DNA of 64,000 nt from Bacillaceae bacterium IKA-2. Its GTDB lineage: Bacteria > Bacillota > Bacilli > Bacillales > Anaerobacillaceae. A program made the translations under genes and the position numbers. Shown here piece by piece: positions 38,252 through 48,256 of the stretch. The number at the start of each line of letters is the position of its first letter. Positions within the stretch are counted from its first letter, which is position 1. The notes beneath the pieces are model-generated. The model made no database searches. It saw nothing but the letters and a program-made list of their open reading frames with translations, and was not told where the DNA came from. The stretch spans positions 248,001 through 312,000 of the forward strand of contig CP134492.1 in the NCBI GenBank assembly GCA_031761875.1. Reading direction: 5' to 3'.

Positions 38252-39916
38252 GGGTAAAATAGAAAGGGACTTTAACATGTCCCTCATTTCTTTATCCGTT
38301 GAATTTTGTCTATTTAAGGGTGATAAATCAACATTTTTGTAAGGGGCATAACTTCCCATTTTCATGATCAGATCCTTGGACTTTTTTTTTACCCCTTGGG
38401 GTGTGAAGTCAAAGAAAAGATTTATCTTCGTAACTTGGCGGCCTTCTTTTCTTACAGGTGCCGAAGGCGTAATTTCGATATCCTTAATAATCATGCGAAG
38501 GAGTTCTTTCTTTTCTTGGCCGTCCGTTTGTTCTAGTATGTCGTCGATATTTTTAACAAGGTAGTGTAAGGCCATTAAGTCAATTGGTTTGGTGCTCGTG
38601 TTCGACAATTTTTCCTCTATTTCTTCAAGCTGCTGCTGAAAGATAAGTTTATCTTGCTGTTGTTGTTTTAATTTTACTGCAAAGAGTGGCATTAAATCAG
38701 GGTCATCCATTAATTTTTCTGTAATGTTTTCAATGTATCTATCCTTTTGTTGGATAGTAGCTTCCATTCTCCTTTTTTCCTCCATTAAGGGACCTCTTGC
38801 ATGTTGTCTCTCATGGTTTAACTTTTGAACGAGACTTTGAATGAACTGAGAATTTGTCACAATTTGTTTGATTTCCTCCAGAACTTGTTTTTCAGCAATA
38901 TCAGCGTTAATGCTGTTCGATGAACAAATAGTAGCACCTTTATTATGAAATGCACCGCACTTGTAGTAGCGATACGATTTGTTTGCTCCCTTAGCTTTAC
39001 CTGAAACCATCCCAGCACCACACTGGGGACAACGGATAAGTTTTGTAAGGAAATAAGGCGTAGCTGATTGAATTGGTTTATATGATCGAGAGGAACGTTT
39101 TTCCTGTACACTTCCCCAAAGTTCTATTGAAATAATTGCTTCATGTTTTCCATCAACTAAGATAGGGCTGTCATTTTTTCCAGAACGTCTTTTTTCAGCC
39201 CAATTTTCGTATTGATTAAAGCGGATTTTTCCGATATATAGAGGATTATCAAGTATCCCCTTTACTGTTGCAATTGAAAATTCACGTCCACGTTTTGTCT
39301 TGTACCCTTTACGATTAAGAATACCGACAATCTTTTTGTAGCCATATCCTTGATCGGAGTATTCAAAGATTGTTTTAATAATCCTCGCTTCTTCTTCATT
39401 TGCTACAAGGTTTTTCTCTTTCAGGTCATAACCATAGCAAAGGCCACCATTCCATTTTCCTTCTTTTGCTCGTTGTGTCATACCCATTTTTACACGACTT
39501 ACGATTAGCTCTCTTTCCATTTCAGAGTATGAACTTAGAATAGTGTAAATCAATTTACCATGAGGAGTAGTTGTGTCGATACTTTCTGACAAGCTGATTA
39601 GTTGAACCTTGTGGCTATCTAATATTTCAATAATTTCCAAGGAGTCTTTCGTCTTTCTTGATAAACGATCTAACTTGTATATAAGAACTACAGCAAATTT
39701 ATTTTGTTTAGCATCATTAATTAGACGGGACATTTGAGGACGGCCTTCTATACTTTTACCACTTTTACCTTCATCCACATAGCTATCAATGATGCTGAAA
39801 CTATGTTTTTTTGCATACTCAATTAGTAAGTTTTTTTGTGCTTTAATGCTATAACCTTCGAGTGCTTGTTCACTTGTACTAACACGTGCATAAATAACTG
39901 CATTAAGCATTTTCAT
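38192..39916 (-). CDS. Large serine recombinase (element integrase)
   Basis: This 574-residue recombinase has an N-terminal resolvase domain ([18 protein letters not shown], catalytic Ser about residue 13) and the Recombinase domain ([35 protein letters not shown]). A zinc ribbon ([11 protein letters not shown] and, later, [15 protein letters not shown]) and a coiled coil (about residues 375-455) follow. It catalyses integration and excision at attB/attP. The final 20 or so codons read through attL into rlmH antisense, so the stop codon belongs to host DNA. GGGGG lies upstream of the ATG. Likely co-transcribed with the two small upstream genes. Confidence 0.95.
   Translation of the reverse strand: MKMLNAVIYARVSTSEQALEGYSIKAQKNLLIEYAKKHSFSIIDSYVDEGKSGKSIEGRPQMSRLINDAKQNKFAVVLIYKLDRLSRKTKDSLEIIEILDSHKVQLISLSESIDTTTPHGKLIYTILSSYSEMERELIVSRVKMGMTQRAKEGKWNGGLCYGYDLKEKNLVANEEEARIIKTIFEYSDQGYGYKKIVGILNRKGYKTKRGREFSIATVKGILDNPLYIGKIRFNQYENWAEKRRSGKNDSPILVDGKHEAIISIELWGSVQEKRSSRSYKPIQSATPYFLTKLIRCPQCGAGMVSGKAKGANKSYRYYKCGAFHNKGATICSSNSINADIAEKQVLEEIKQIVTNSQFIQSLVQKLNHERQHARGPLMEEKRRMEATIQQKDRYIENITEKLMDDPDLMPLFAVKLKQQQQDKLIFQQQLEEIEEKLSNTSTKPIDLMALHYLVKNIDDILEQTDGQEKKELLRMIIKDIEITPSAPVRKEGRQVTKINLFFDFTPQGVKKKSKDLIMKMGSYAPYKNVDLSPLNRQNSTDKEMRDMLKSLSILPSLMIRFTPIDPERPVDLLN
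38231..38251 (+). repeat. attL of the rlmH-integrated element
   Basis: GGTGAACCGTATCATAAGTG at the rlmH 3' end matches GGTGAACCGTACCATAAGTA at 51718 with two differences. The core TATCATAAGTGA is the same coding position as the SCC attachment site in staphylococci. Confidence 0.88.
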
Positions 39917-39917
39917 A

Positions 39918-40112
39918 TTAATCCCCCTTAACTTTTAAGACTGGAACGATTTTTTCTTCTTTTTTAATTTTACCTATATCCAATTGATCCATCGCTTTTT
40001 TTGCAATCAAAATGAAAGCATTCAGAAAGTCTTCTTGATTTTTAGAATAGAGAGTTGGACTGCCTTTTACCTTTTCACCCTCACTTATGTTATGTGATTT
40101 ATTTTGAGGCAA
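39918..40112 (-). CDS. Small protein upstream of recombinase, unknown
   Basis: This is about 64 residues, TTG start at 40112 with GGGAGAG upstream (an ATG at 40130 is also in frame). It ends 2 nt before the recombinase start and begins inside the end of the regulator gene, so the three form an overlapping operon. Basic and Lys-rich at the C-terminus. No family recognised. It could be an excision factor or recombinase accessory (inference from position only). Confidence 0.55.
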   Translation of the reverse strand: MPQNKSHNISEGEKVKGSPTLYSKNQEDFLNAFILIAKKAMDQLDIGKIKKEEKIVPVLKVKGD

Positions 40113-40683
40113 GAGAGTCTCTCCCTTCATTAGTTAATTTTTCTAAAGCAGCCTGCTTAATTTTCCAGTTTTTTCTTCGCTTTTTCACCTTTGAGATAAG
40201 TGCAGCAAACTCATCTACAAACTCTTCATGTTCTAAGGGCGATAAAACAATTGTCTCCTCAATATCTATAAAGGTAATCCCCTCATGTGTTTTTAATGAT
40301 AAAGATAGATCTGCCACATATTGAGTATCAAGAAGGTTAAATGTCTTTTGAGTCATATCTTCCTTTTTGTTAAAATTCATATCACAAATAGTGAAAGGTG
40401 AACCACCATTCTGGTAATAAGAGTCCGTAAATACGGCAATAGAAACACCTAATTGAACAGCAATCTTTTCCATTAAATCGACTCTAGGTTGTGTATCTAC
40501 CTCAATACGAGAGATTGTTGAATGAGCAACTGAAGTTTTCTCAGCTAGACGATAAACGGAAAATTGTGGGTAGTTATACTCGTTTGCTTTTTCCCTTATC
40601 CACTGCATCCGTCCACCTAAACTTTTCTGTTTCAAGATTTTTAAATCGCTTTTTTCAACCCTATACATATTTAGTTGATCCAT
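40099..40683 (-). CDS. XRE-family HTH regulator of the integration module
   Basis: This 194-residue protein has a helix-turn-helix in SVYRLAEKTSVAHSTISRIE (about residues 40-62) and an acidic C-terminal half without a recognised domain. ATG 40683 has AAAGGAGTG upstream. Divergent from the Rep gene and first in the operon with the recombinase, so it likely represses or triggers excision and replication functions. Confidence 0.8.
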   Translation of the reverse strand: MDQLNMYRVEKSDLKILKQKSLGGRMQWIREKANEYNYPQFSVYRLAEKTSVAHSTISRIEVDTQPRVDLMEKIAVQLGVSIAVFTDSYYQNGGSPFTICDMNFNKKEDMTQKTFNLLDTQYVADLSLSLKTHEGITFIDIEETIVLSPLEHEEFVDEFAALISKVKKRRKNWKIKQAALEKLTNEGRDSLASK

Positions 40684-40855
40684 TATTATCACTCCTTTTT
40701 AGTAAATATAGGTTACCATACTATCAGCTTAAAAGCTACTATAAAGATTTTATTAGCTATTTAGCTTGATCGATGGTACTATCTACTTATCAACAGTCAG
40801 TAATTTTAATAATAATAGGTGAAAGTGTCTCATTTTGAAACAGAGGAGGGTAATA

Positions 40856-41806
40856 TTGATTGGTATAGATACAATAGAGATCAGAACAAACGGACCTTTA
40901 CAAAAGAGAACGTTAGAAAAAATGGCAGCACAAAAGACAAGTGTAACTTTTAATAATCCAAGTCATAGCCATTACACTACCTACCAATTTCGTTTTGGTG
41001 GTGGAAAAGACGATCGGATGCCCTTGTTGAAATACACCAAAGAGAACCAAAACATAAAACTAATTATTCCATCATTGCCTTATTTCATTTTAGGATCATC
41101 ATTGAGAAAGATAGAGCAAAGCAATGTCACATTAGTATATGAAAAAATTGCAGGAATACTAAGTGACGAGTTAGGCGTTAAAATAATAAATCGTATTGAT
41201 GAATGGAATGTAACTAAAGCAGATCTATACTTTGATTTCCAAGTTGAAAATGACGTTGGTTATTATATAAAAGCTTTAAGTACAGTTCCAATTCAAGGCT
41301 ATAAAACTGGGAATATAGCTAAAGAGACAGTATACTGGCAGAATAACTCAAGGGACATAAAGTTTTATGATAAGCACAGTGAGTGTGTTGCAAAACAAAA
41401 GAATAAAGTAGACATCGAGCTAAGCAAAGGAATTCTTCGATTTGAAGTAAGTGTAACACCTAAAGAATTTACCGCTACGATAGATTGTGAGGAGCCAAAA
41501 CTAAATCATTTTTTATCGGAAAAGCGTACAAATGAATTATTAACAAAGTACCTTAGTCGAGTTAACATGGATAACCTTTATATAACTACTGAAGGGGAAA
41601 TGCGATCTATTTTAACTGAAAAGTATGGAGCAGGAATGGCACATAATATTGTTTCTTATATAAAAGCTATGCACGACGGTTATAAAAGTGTATCAAGGGC
41701 AACTATGTATCGGTATAACGTGTTACTCAAAGCCGAAGGACTAGCACCAATATTAGGAGAAAAGCAATTAAAGCCTTTGTCTATTTTCGGTAACCAGAGT
41801 GCATAG
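40856..41806 (+). CDS. Phage/plasmid gene II/X-type replication protein
   Basis: About 316 residues. Segments typical of this family are MIGIDTIEIRTNG at the start, KADLYFDFQV, SRDIKFYDKHSE and KGILRFEVSVTPKEF. Such proteins nick DNA to start rolling-circle replication. TTG 40856 is chosen because AGAGGAGG lies directly upstream; a TTG at 40835 is in frame but lacks that support. It is divergent from the regulator, with the promoters shared in 40684-40855. Its presence suggests that the excised circle can replicate. Confidence 0.68.
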   Translation: MIGIDTIEIRTNGPLQKRTLEKMAAQKTSVTFNNPSHSHYTTYQFRFGGGKDDRMPLLKYTKENQNIKLIIPSLPYFILGSSLRKIEQSNVTLVYEKIAGILSDELGVKIINRIDEWNVTKADLYFDFQVENDVGYYIKALSTVPIQGYKTGNIAKETVYWQNNSRDIKFYDKHSECVAKQKNKVDIELSKGILRFEVSVTPKEFTATIDCEEPKLNHFLSEKRTNELLTKYLSRVNMDNLYITTEGEMRSILTEKYGAGMAHNIVSYIKAMHDGYKSVSRATMYRYNVLLKAEGLAPILGEKQLKPLSIFGNQSA

Positions 41807-42060
41807 CTTATGATTTAATGGATAAGATTATGTGGATTTTACGAATTAATATACCATGTCACCCACTTAAAGGATGTGTAAATTACCACTGTTGTAATTA
41901 AGTCATTAAATCACTAAAAAGCCTGGTATGAAGCGGTTTTTAAGCTGATATTATTTTATTTTTTGTTAGCAAGGTGTAAATTCCTAAAAAGTGACGTATT
42001 AATATAGAAGAGAAAATTTTTTAGTTAAGGGACTAACAAAAAAGCTAGTCCCTATTTGAT
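41807..42060. other. Intergenic region between Rep and RadC-like genes
   Basis: 254 bp between convergent genes; no strong stem-loop with T run, no gene. A replication origin for Rep could lie here or within rep; none can be pinpointed. Confidence 0.3.
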
Positions 42061-42666
42061 TTACATTTGTCCTTTTTCTTTGAATGAGTAGTAGGTATTA
42101 GTGATGATTACGTGGTCCAAAATTTCAATTCCAACAATCTTTCCAGACTCCACCAATTTCTTCGTAATTTCAATATCTTCACGACTTGGCTGTGGGTTCC
42201 CTGAAGGATGATTGTGAGCAACTATGGCACTAGCACAGCTTCTCTTTATAAGTGCTTTAAACGTCTCTCGTGGATGAACAATTGAGGCGTTTAAAGATCC
42301 AGTAAAGACGGTCTTGCGGAATAAGACTTCATTTTTTGTATTTAAGCCTAAGACCACGAACTCTTCTCTCGTCAAATACTGCATATCCTTCAGGTATTCA
42401 AAAGCATCTTCAGGGCTTCGGATAGTAAAGCGTTTTTCCGCCGTGCTAGGATTTAGCCTAGCGAGTTTGAGAGCAGCAATAATTTGTTGTGCTTTTCCTT
42501 TGCCGATACCTTTAATTGATAATAGTTCTTCCTCAGTAACACCCAATAATTCCTGTACGGATGGGAAACGGCTAAAAATTTCCCTAACAATATAGCTGTC
42601 ATCCTTTTCACGAATAGTAGTTGCTAGTAAGCCTTTAAACATATTTTGATCAAATTGGTTTGTCAT
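42061..42666 (-). CDS. RadC-like JAB-domain protein
   Basis: This 201-residue protein has an N-terminal helix-hairpin-helix (LLSIKGIGKGKAQQIIAAL) and a C-terminal JAB/MPN domain with the metal motif AHNHPSGNPQPSREDIE. RadC-type genes are frequent on integrative elements and SCC; their biochemical role is uncertain. The ATG is preceded by AGGAGG. Probably in one transcript with the upstream genes on the minus strand. Confidence 0.88.
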   Translation of the reverse strand: MTNQFDQNMFKGLLATTIREKDDSYIVREIFSRFPSVQELLGVTEEELLSIKGIGKGKAQQIIAALKLARLNPSTAEKRFTIRSPEDAFEYLKDMQYLTREEFVVLGLNTKNEVLFRKTVFTGSLNASIVHPRETFKALIKRSCASAIVAHNHPSGNPQPSREDIEITKKLVESGKIVGIEILDHVIITNTYYSFKEKGQM

Positions 42667-42893
42667 TGTATATTCCTCCTAATTTGTGTGTAAATAAAAA
42701 AGGTGAGACCGCAGTCCCACCCTTGTTGAATGATTGGTAAATTTGATATATGATGTTAATAATAGTTTTGTTGATGAGTACCTACATGGGCTCATCTTTT
42801 TTTTTGCACAAAAATAACCCTTCGAATGCTAACGGAGCACCCAAAGAGTTTCATTGAACATTATTTTGTGTTGTCATAAGTGTTACTCCTTTA

Positions 42894-43619
42894 TCAAAAT
42901 TTGGTTTTAAGCAGCAATAGGTCTTGAATGAAAGACGATGCTTGTGGTCTTGATAGCTTGGAACTACGGTCTACTTGATAGGTCATCCACATCATTTCCT
43001 TGGCTACTGCTGGGCTCATTTTAAGCTCTGTGACTGTCTTGAAGAGAAGTTGTAGCTGCTTTGCTGTAGCCGCTTTATCACCCCTTTTATGGCTAGTTAA
43101 CAATGGTATATCCTCAATATCCTGGGTGAAAATCCCACTAGATCTCGTGGCAGACAAGACAGCATCAACTAATGCTCTTTTCTTTGCCATTTTTAAAATG
43201 GTATTTACAATTGTATACGGGTCTTGGTGTTGGAAAGCTACTTCTTTGCAATTGGAAGACCCCAAACCTTCAGCTTCGATAATACCGTTCTCTTTTTGTG
43301 TGAGCGTAATTTTTACTTCATATGCAAAAAAACCTTTATCCCAATCCTCAATACGGTTATTGATACTTACCTGTTTGGAAAAACCAAAGATGTCACATAG
43401 CTTTTCCGCTCCAGGTTTGAACAAAGTTGGTTTTTGATAGCCTTCAATTATTCCGTAGTCTAACCCGTCCATCATCAACTCCCTTACAAATTGGTGTAAC
43501 AAATCACTCCTTTCTCTAGCTTCCACTAAAGAAATCGCTAGACTAGGTACGACGTTGACTCTATCACTCCTCTCCTTAATTGGAATTACATTTTGATGTT
43601 TTTCTCTTTCAGCGCTCAT
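42894..43619 (-). CDS. Element-encoded protein with KPGAEKL motif, unknown function
   Basis: This 241-residue protein contains GLDYGIIEGYQKPTLFKPGAEKLCDIFGF, quoted here only in part as DYGIIEGYQKPTLFKPGAEK, and KMAKKRALVDAVLSATRSSG. Similar proteins occur on Firmicute mobile elements. The AKKRALVDA helix recalls single-strand annealing proteins of the Rad52/ERF type, but I cannot assign a family. ATG 43619 is chosen with AAAGGAGTG upstream. It is followed by the RadC-like gene. Confidence 0.6.
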   Translation of the reverse strand: MSAEREKHQNVIPIKERSDRVNVVPSLAISLVEARERSDLLHQFVRELMMDGLDYGIIEGYQKPTLFKPGAEKLCDIFGFSKQVSINNRIEDWDKGFFAYEVKITLTQKENGIIEAEGLGSSNCKEVAFQHQDPYTIVNTILKMAKKRALVDAVLSATRSSGIFTQDIEDIPLLTSHKRGDKAATAKQLQLLFKTVTELKMSPAVAKEMMWMTYQVDRSSKLSRPQASSFIQDLLLLKTKF

Positions 43620-44021
43620 TACAATCACTCCTTTTTATCAATTTAGCTTTCTTGTTTCTTTTCAACTACTTTTTACGCACCATCAAACAACTCTACCAAC
43701 TCCTTATAAATTCAGGTAATGCCTAGGCACTCCACAAATAGCATCCCGTAGGACGCTACCCAGCAGTGTCTATTCAAATTGAAGTTATATTACTTAAATA
43801 TTGTCATGGTTTGTTTGGCAGCGTCTTCATGTAGCTCCTACCTAACAGCCAGGATGGAGTAGGCCAAATAAAAATAAGGTGATTTCATTTATGAAGGATA
43901 GCTAATACACTGCTACTAAGCCATTCTTATAATCTCTTTTACAGTTTTAATCTTTGGTTGATGTAAGAGGACAAAAAAACAGAACCATTCCGTTTATGGT
44001 AGGTCCCACATTCCTGATACA
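43620..44021. other. Non-coding stretch between resolvase and KPGAEKL gene
   Basis: 402 bp without a gene on either strand. A TAGCATCC...GGACGCTA hairpin lies near 43739-43758. No terminator with a T run is seen. It may contain a promoter for the minus-strand genes. Confidence 0.35.
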
Positions 44022-44636
44022 TTATTCACCTTCTTCCTTGCCCTCGATTTCTTTCACTAACTTATAAAAGGTTGTGCGCTTCATTCCTACTTTTTTCATT
44101 GCTGCTGTGGCTGTTATTTCTCCTGCCTTCCATTCACAATATGCTTGATAAAATTCTTCTGTTGCAGCAGCTTTAGGGCGGCCAAATTGAATGCCATTCT
44201 TTAAAGCAACCTTAATACCTTCCTGCTGTCTTTTTCTGATGCGTTCCCGTTCTTCCTGCGCCATCCAAGAAAGGATTTGTAATACTAGGTCTGATATAAA
44301 CGTTCCCATGCTATCTTTATATTGAGTTGTATCCAGCAACGGCATATCGAGCACAACAATATCAGCTTTTATAACTTTTGTGATATTTTGCCACTCATGT
44401 AGGATTTCGTCCTTATTCCTACCAAAACGGTCCAGGGAATGGATGTACAAAATATCACCTTGACGCAAATACTGTTTTAAAGCTTGGTACTTCTCTCGAT
44501 TAAAGTCTTTTCCACTTTGCTTATCGATAAAAATATCCCTTTCTTCAATCCCTTGTTCGTTCATGGATGCTATCTGTCTACCTTCATTCTGGTCCTTACT
44601 ACTTACTCGAACATAACCAAATCTTTTTGAATACAT
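44022..44636 (-). CDS. Small serine resolvase/invertase
   Basis: This 204-residue protein begins MYSKRFGYVRVSSKDQNEGR (catalytic Ser in VRVSS, about residue 11) and contains LYIHSLDRFGRNKDEIL and the dimer helix. A C-terminal HTH (ITATAAMKKVGMKRTTFYKL) completes the Tn3-resolvase layout. ATG 44636 is used (GAAGGAGAGG upstream). It may resolve dimers of the element or invert DNA; no paired recombination sites were found by eye. Confidence 0.92.
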   Translation of the reverse strand: MYSKRFGYVRVSSKDQNEGRQIASMNEQGIEERDIFIDKQSGKDFNREKYQALKQYLRQGDILYIHSLDRFGRNKDEILHEWQNITKVIKADIVVLDMPLLDTTQYKDSMGTFISDLVLQILSWMAQEERERIRKRQQEGIKVALKNGIQFGRPKAAATEEFYQAYCEWKAGEITATAAMKKVGMKRTTFYKLVKEIEGKEEGE

Positions 44637-44947
44637 TGTCTTCCTCTCCTTCATTTTTTAATTGATATATTATTGACTGTTCGAAAATATCCATTGAACT
44701 AAACGAATATTCGTAAAGTGTTTTTGGACATAAATGAACAAGTGAAACAACATAAAACTGAACCTTTTAGCTTGTTCGCAAAAGTGTACTTTAACGAATG
44801 AAAATTTTTCTGAATAGCAGTAAAATCTATTGTGATTTGTGAGATCAAAGGGTTACGTTAGATATATAAATGAGGTTTCCCATTCTTTATGCTCTTTTTC
44901 TAAGGTGGGCCACTACACATTCTAATAACTGCAAAGGATGATGATGA

Positions 44948-45271
44948 ATGATTAGTCAAGAAGCTGTGCTAGAGTATGTAATAGAAATAGAAGAAGATGT
45001 TGTACTAGATTTTACAGCTCTAGAAAAATTCAATGATGTTATTGTGTTCTTGGAGCAATTACCACTACACCGTCAGTTAAAGGTCAAAAGAGTGGTAGAT
45101 AACCTTACTAGCACTTTCCTTGCGAAATACCTCCAAATGGGTATATCTACACTCTCTGATATTGAAGCTGGACGGCGTAAAATACCATTCAAGCACCTAA
45201 GAAAGATAGAGGATTACCTGTATCATCAATACTGGTTTGATGGTGCATACGTTGGACCAATTGACAAGTAA
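44948..45271 (+). CDS. Small HTH protein
   Basis: This 107-residue protein has a C-terminal helix-turn-helix (FLAKYLQMGISTLSDIEAGR, then RKIPFKHLRKIEDYL) of Cro/XRE type. The acidic N-terminal half is unrecognised. It is divergent from the resolvase, with a 311-bp AT-rich gap (44637-44947) between them that shows no other gene. Confidence 0.65.
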   Translation: MISQEAVLEYVIEIEEDVVLDFTALEKFNDVIVFLEQLPLHRQLKVKRVVDNLTSTFLAKYLQMGISTLSDIEAGRRKIPFKHLRKIEDYLYHQYWFDGAYVGPIDK

Positions 45272-45783
45272 CATAAAAGGTGACTTACAGCCAGTAAGTT
45301 AATAGAGTAATTTCCACAACAGAACATAGTCCTCTGTAGAGGAATTACTCATACTTCCTATACTCAGACTAGGGGGTGGCCGTCAAACGCTCTCTGAACC
45401 ATTTAGGGAATACATTACTTGCCATTCCCACGAGGGCTATTTTTTTAGTCTAATAGCAGAAATATTTCTACTTTGAGATAAACAATGGAGTGAGGCTGGG
45501 TCGCTTAGATACATCCATTATTCTAAAGTTCAACTAAACTACCATTGCTATATATCTACCCAATGTTGAGAAATGAATTTAGCATAAAGCTGCTTCACTA
45601 ATAGAAAAAGAAAGGTAGCTGTTGAATGGATAAGGTAACCTAGTGGTCTACTATTATATAAAAAGGTAAAATTACCATAATGATATTTTATAATTGTTAA
45701 AACACCTTTTTATCCAATTGAAGGCTATTATTTGGTACAATAGAAACTAAAAGTACTACTATAAAAATTGATGAGGGATTTAA
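45272..45783. other. 512-bp non-coding region upstream of the methyltransferase genes
   Basis: It contains an extended hairpin at 45305-45350 (GAGTAATTTCC / GGAATTACTC, with a CAGA/TCTG inner pair) and a possible extended -10 (TGGTACAAT, 45733-45741) 43 bp before the methyltransferase start. No open frame with codon use like its neighbours. It may hold a regulatory RNA or the control region of the cargo. Confidence 0.4.
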
Positions 45784-46830
45784 ATGAACGTAATTGATTT
45801 ATTTAGTGGTTGTGGAGGCCTATCTTATGGTTTTGAATTGGCTGGGTACACAACTTTATTGGGAATAGATAATGATAAAGCAGCAATAAATACGTTTGAA
45901 AAAAATCACAAAGGCAGTAAAGGTATGTGTGGCGACATAACCCAAATAAATGGTGATGATATAAAAAAAGCTGTAAACTATAAACAAATTGACTTAGTTA
46001 TCGGTGGTCCACCATGTCAGGGGATGTCCTTAGCAGGCCCAAGGAAACTTCATGACGCAAGAAACCAATTATATTTATCTTTTATAAAAGTAGTTAAAGA
46101 ACTGGAACCCAAAGCATTTGTAATTGAGAATGTTCCAGGCCTAGTAAGTCTTTTTAAAGGCGCAATAAAAGATAGTATATTAAAAGAATTTGAGGACCTA
46201 GGTTATAATGTTAGTTACCAAGTTTTAAATGCTGCAGATTATGGAGTACCTCAAAGACGAAGAAGAGTCTTTTTTGTTGGTTTAAAGGGGATGGAAAATA
46301 AGTTTGTTTTTCCAGAACAAAAAATACTGTTTGAGAGTGATTGGATAACTGCTGAACAGGCTACAAGTGATTTACCCTTGCTTGAAGAGCATCTTGGAAA
46401 GGAAATTGAGGAATATGTATGTGTACCTTTAAATGATTATCAAAAGTACTGTAGAGCTAACTCGCCCCATATTTATAACCATCTTGGCACTAATCATAGT
46501 GAGCAAACAATAAAGATAATTAGTTTGGTGCCAGAGGGCGGAAATTTTAAGGACTTGCCAGATGAATATAAAGGAACCAGAAAATTTAATGTTGCATGGA
46601 CTAGATACCATAGTCAAAAACCAGCAGCTACTATTGATACAGGTCATCGTCATCATTTCCATTACAAGGTTAATAGGGTGCCGACAGTCAGAGAAAACGC
46701 TAGATTTCAGTCGTTTCCTGACGATTTTGTTTTCTATGGGAACAGAACAGAACAATATAGACAGGTTGGAAATGCAGTTCCTCCTTTACTTGCTAAGGCC
46801 ATTGCGGAAGAACTGCTTAAATACATATAA
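45784..46830 (+). CDS. DNA (cytosine-5)-methyltransferase 1
   Basis: This 348-residue C5-MTase has motif I IDLFSGCGGLSYGFELAGY, motif IV with the catalytic Cys VIGGPPCQGMSLAG, and motif VI FVIENVPG. Motif VIII is PQRRRRVFFVG, and motifs IX/X are RENARFQSFPDDF and QVGNAVPPLLAKAIAEEL. The target-recognition region lies between VIII and IX (about residues 190-290). It starts the three-gene run MTase1 - DUF3883 - MTase2 with 19-bp and overlapping junctions. GATGAGGG precedes the ATG. Confidence 0.95.
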   Translation: MNVIDLFSGCGGLSYGFELAGYTTLLGIDNDKAAINTFEKNHKGSKGMCGDITQINGDDIKKAVNYKQIDLVIGGPPCQGMSLAGPRKLHDARNQLYLSFIKVVKELEPKAFVIENVPGLVSLFKGAIKDSILKEFEDLGYNVSYQVLNAADYGVPQRRRRVFFVGLKGMENKFVFPEQKILFESDWITAEQATSDLPLLEEHLGKEIEEYVCVPLNDYQKYCRANSPHIYNHLGTNHSEQTIKIISLVPEGGNFKDLPDEYKGTRKFNVAWTRYHSQKPAATIDTGHRHHFHYKVNRVPTVRENARFQSFPDDFVFYGNRTEQYRQVGNAVPPLLAKAIAEELLKYI

Positions 46831-46849
46831 CCTAATAAGGGGTGATTAA

Positions 46850-48256
46850 ATGTCGGTTTATCAAATTCCAGATAAATATTATTTTAGATTACATCACCCA
46901 AGATCCCGCTTTAAGAACGATATTGAAAACGTCTTAATATATATTGCGTCTGAAATAACTGCAATAGGTGAGCAACCTATTCAAGAGTTCATCCGTAATT
47001 TGAATGCATCTATAAGGAGGTACCCAGGAAACCTTAATTTGGCAAAAAAAACAATAGATAACTGGCGAACGGAAATAGATGCCCTGTTTTGTTTTATTGA
47101 GCAAGATGGTTATCAGCTAAAGCCAAGTAGAAGGGCGATTGAATTAGCTTCAAATCAAGACCTTGTGAAGTTCTTTAAGCTCTTTTGCTACCATTTCCAA
47201 TACCCTGGAGGCTTCGTTAAACCTCACATGAATTTAGATTTCCTTAAACATAGTGTCAACTTTAGACCAGCAACGTACATCCTTAAAATGCTTAAGTATG
47301 CCGAAGAGGAAAATGGAGTAAGGGCGGGTTTAAGTAAATCTGAAGCTACTCATTGTATTTTTAATGACTTACGTGTTACTAGGGATTTAAGACCAGTAGC
47401 ATCAACCTGGGAATTAATATTAAACAACAGAAAAAAGGGAGTTAGTTATGATTGGACTGGAGATGTTGTACGTTATGCAGGCGACATTTTAGACTATATG
47501 GTTCAGGCTAATCTAATTGTCCATAGACCAAATCTAAAGTATTACATTAATCACGTGGAAGATTTTGCAATTCAACGCTTCTTAAAACCAACAGATGACT
47601 TATTTGATTATTACGAGGAGTTACCAGTCATCTCTGATATAGCCCTCAATGATGTAAAAAGGTTAGAATTTGCATGGGTTTCTTATTTTAATACAGAACG
47701 TGACGAAAGTTTTTTTGATACGGATATACTTGCTCTTCTTTCTAATACAACAGAAGAATATAAAACGCTTAAAAACAGTATAGATCTTGATAAAATAATT
47801 GCAGATGGTGCCTTAGAAACGACTGGCGGTATTGGATCTGTTGGTGAAAGTTTAGTATTAAATCATGAAAAGAAAAGTATTGCATTCGTAGGTCGTCCAG
47901 ACCTTCAATATTTAATTAGGTTAATACCTACAGCTTATGCAGTTGGTTATGATATCAACTCACGTGAAGTTGATGAAAGACATAGGTTTATTGAAGTCAA
48001 AACTACAGCAAGTTCGACTCCTATTCAATATTCTAGGTTCCATCTGACACCAAATGAATGGAGCGCTGCTGAAACACATAATGAGAGATACTTCGTATAT
48101 AGATTGGCGGTAACTAAAGGTGGTACTAGGCTAGCAATTATCCAAGACCCTGTAGGAGAGTACAAAAAAGGAAACTTGAGAGCAGTACCACGAAATGGAA
48201 TGGATATATATTTTGACCCTAATAAGTGTGGTGTCAATGTAGACTTGTTATTATGA
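46850..48256 (+). CDS. DUF3883-type protein, candidate restriction endonuclease
   Basis: This is 468 residues. The C-terminal part (about residues 335-440) looks like the DUF3883 nuclease-like domain: AVGYDINSREVDERHRFIEV followed by KTT, i.e. the D...ExK pattern of PD-(D/E)xK enzymes, then FHLTPNEWSAAETHNERYFV. The N-terminal two thirds are helical and unrecognised, perhaps for DNA recognition. It lies between two cytosine methyltransferases in one transcript, the position expected of the cognate nuclease. Endonuclease activity is inference. Confidence 0.75.
   Translation: MSVYQIPDKYYFRLHHPRSRFKNDIENVLIYIASEITAIGEQPIQEFIRNLNASIRRYPGNLNLAKKTIDNWRTEIDALFCFIEQDGYQLKPSRRAIELASNQDLVKFFKLFCYHFQYPGGFVKPHMNLDFLKHSVNFRPATYILKMLKYAEEENGVRAGLSKSEATHCIFNDLRVTRDLRPVASTWELILNNRKKGVSYDWTGDVVRYAGDILDYMVQANLIVHRPNLKYYINHVEDFAIQRFLKPTDDLFDYYEELPVISDIALNDVKRLEFAWVSYFNTERDESFFDTDILALLSNTTEEYKTLKNSIDLDKIIADGALETTGGIGSVGESLVLNHEKKSIAFVGRPDLQYLIRLIPTAYAVGYDINSREVDERHRFIEVKTTASSTPIQYSRFHLTPNEWSAAETHNERYFVYRLAVTKGGTRLAIIQDPVGEYKKGNLRAVPRNGMDIYFDPNKCGVNVDLLL

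Noticed and set aside
42314-43437. Plus-strand open frames opposite the RadC-like and KPGAEKL genes
   Set aside because: Antisense to well-supported genes, no ribosome binding sites, no family features.
46429-46849. Open frames overlapping the first methyltransferase on both strands
   Set aside because: The methyltransferase motifs IX and X lie in the same DNA in the main frame.
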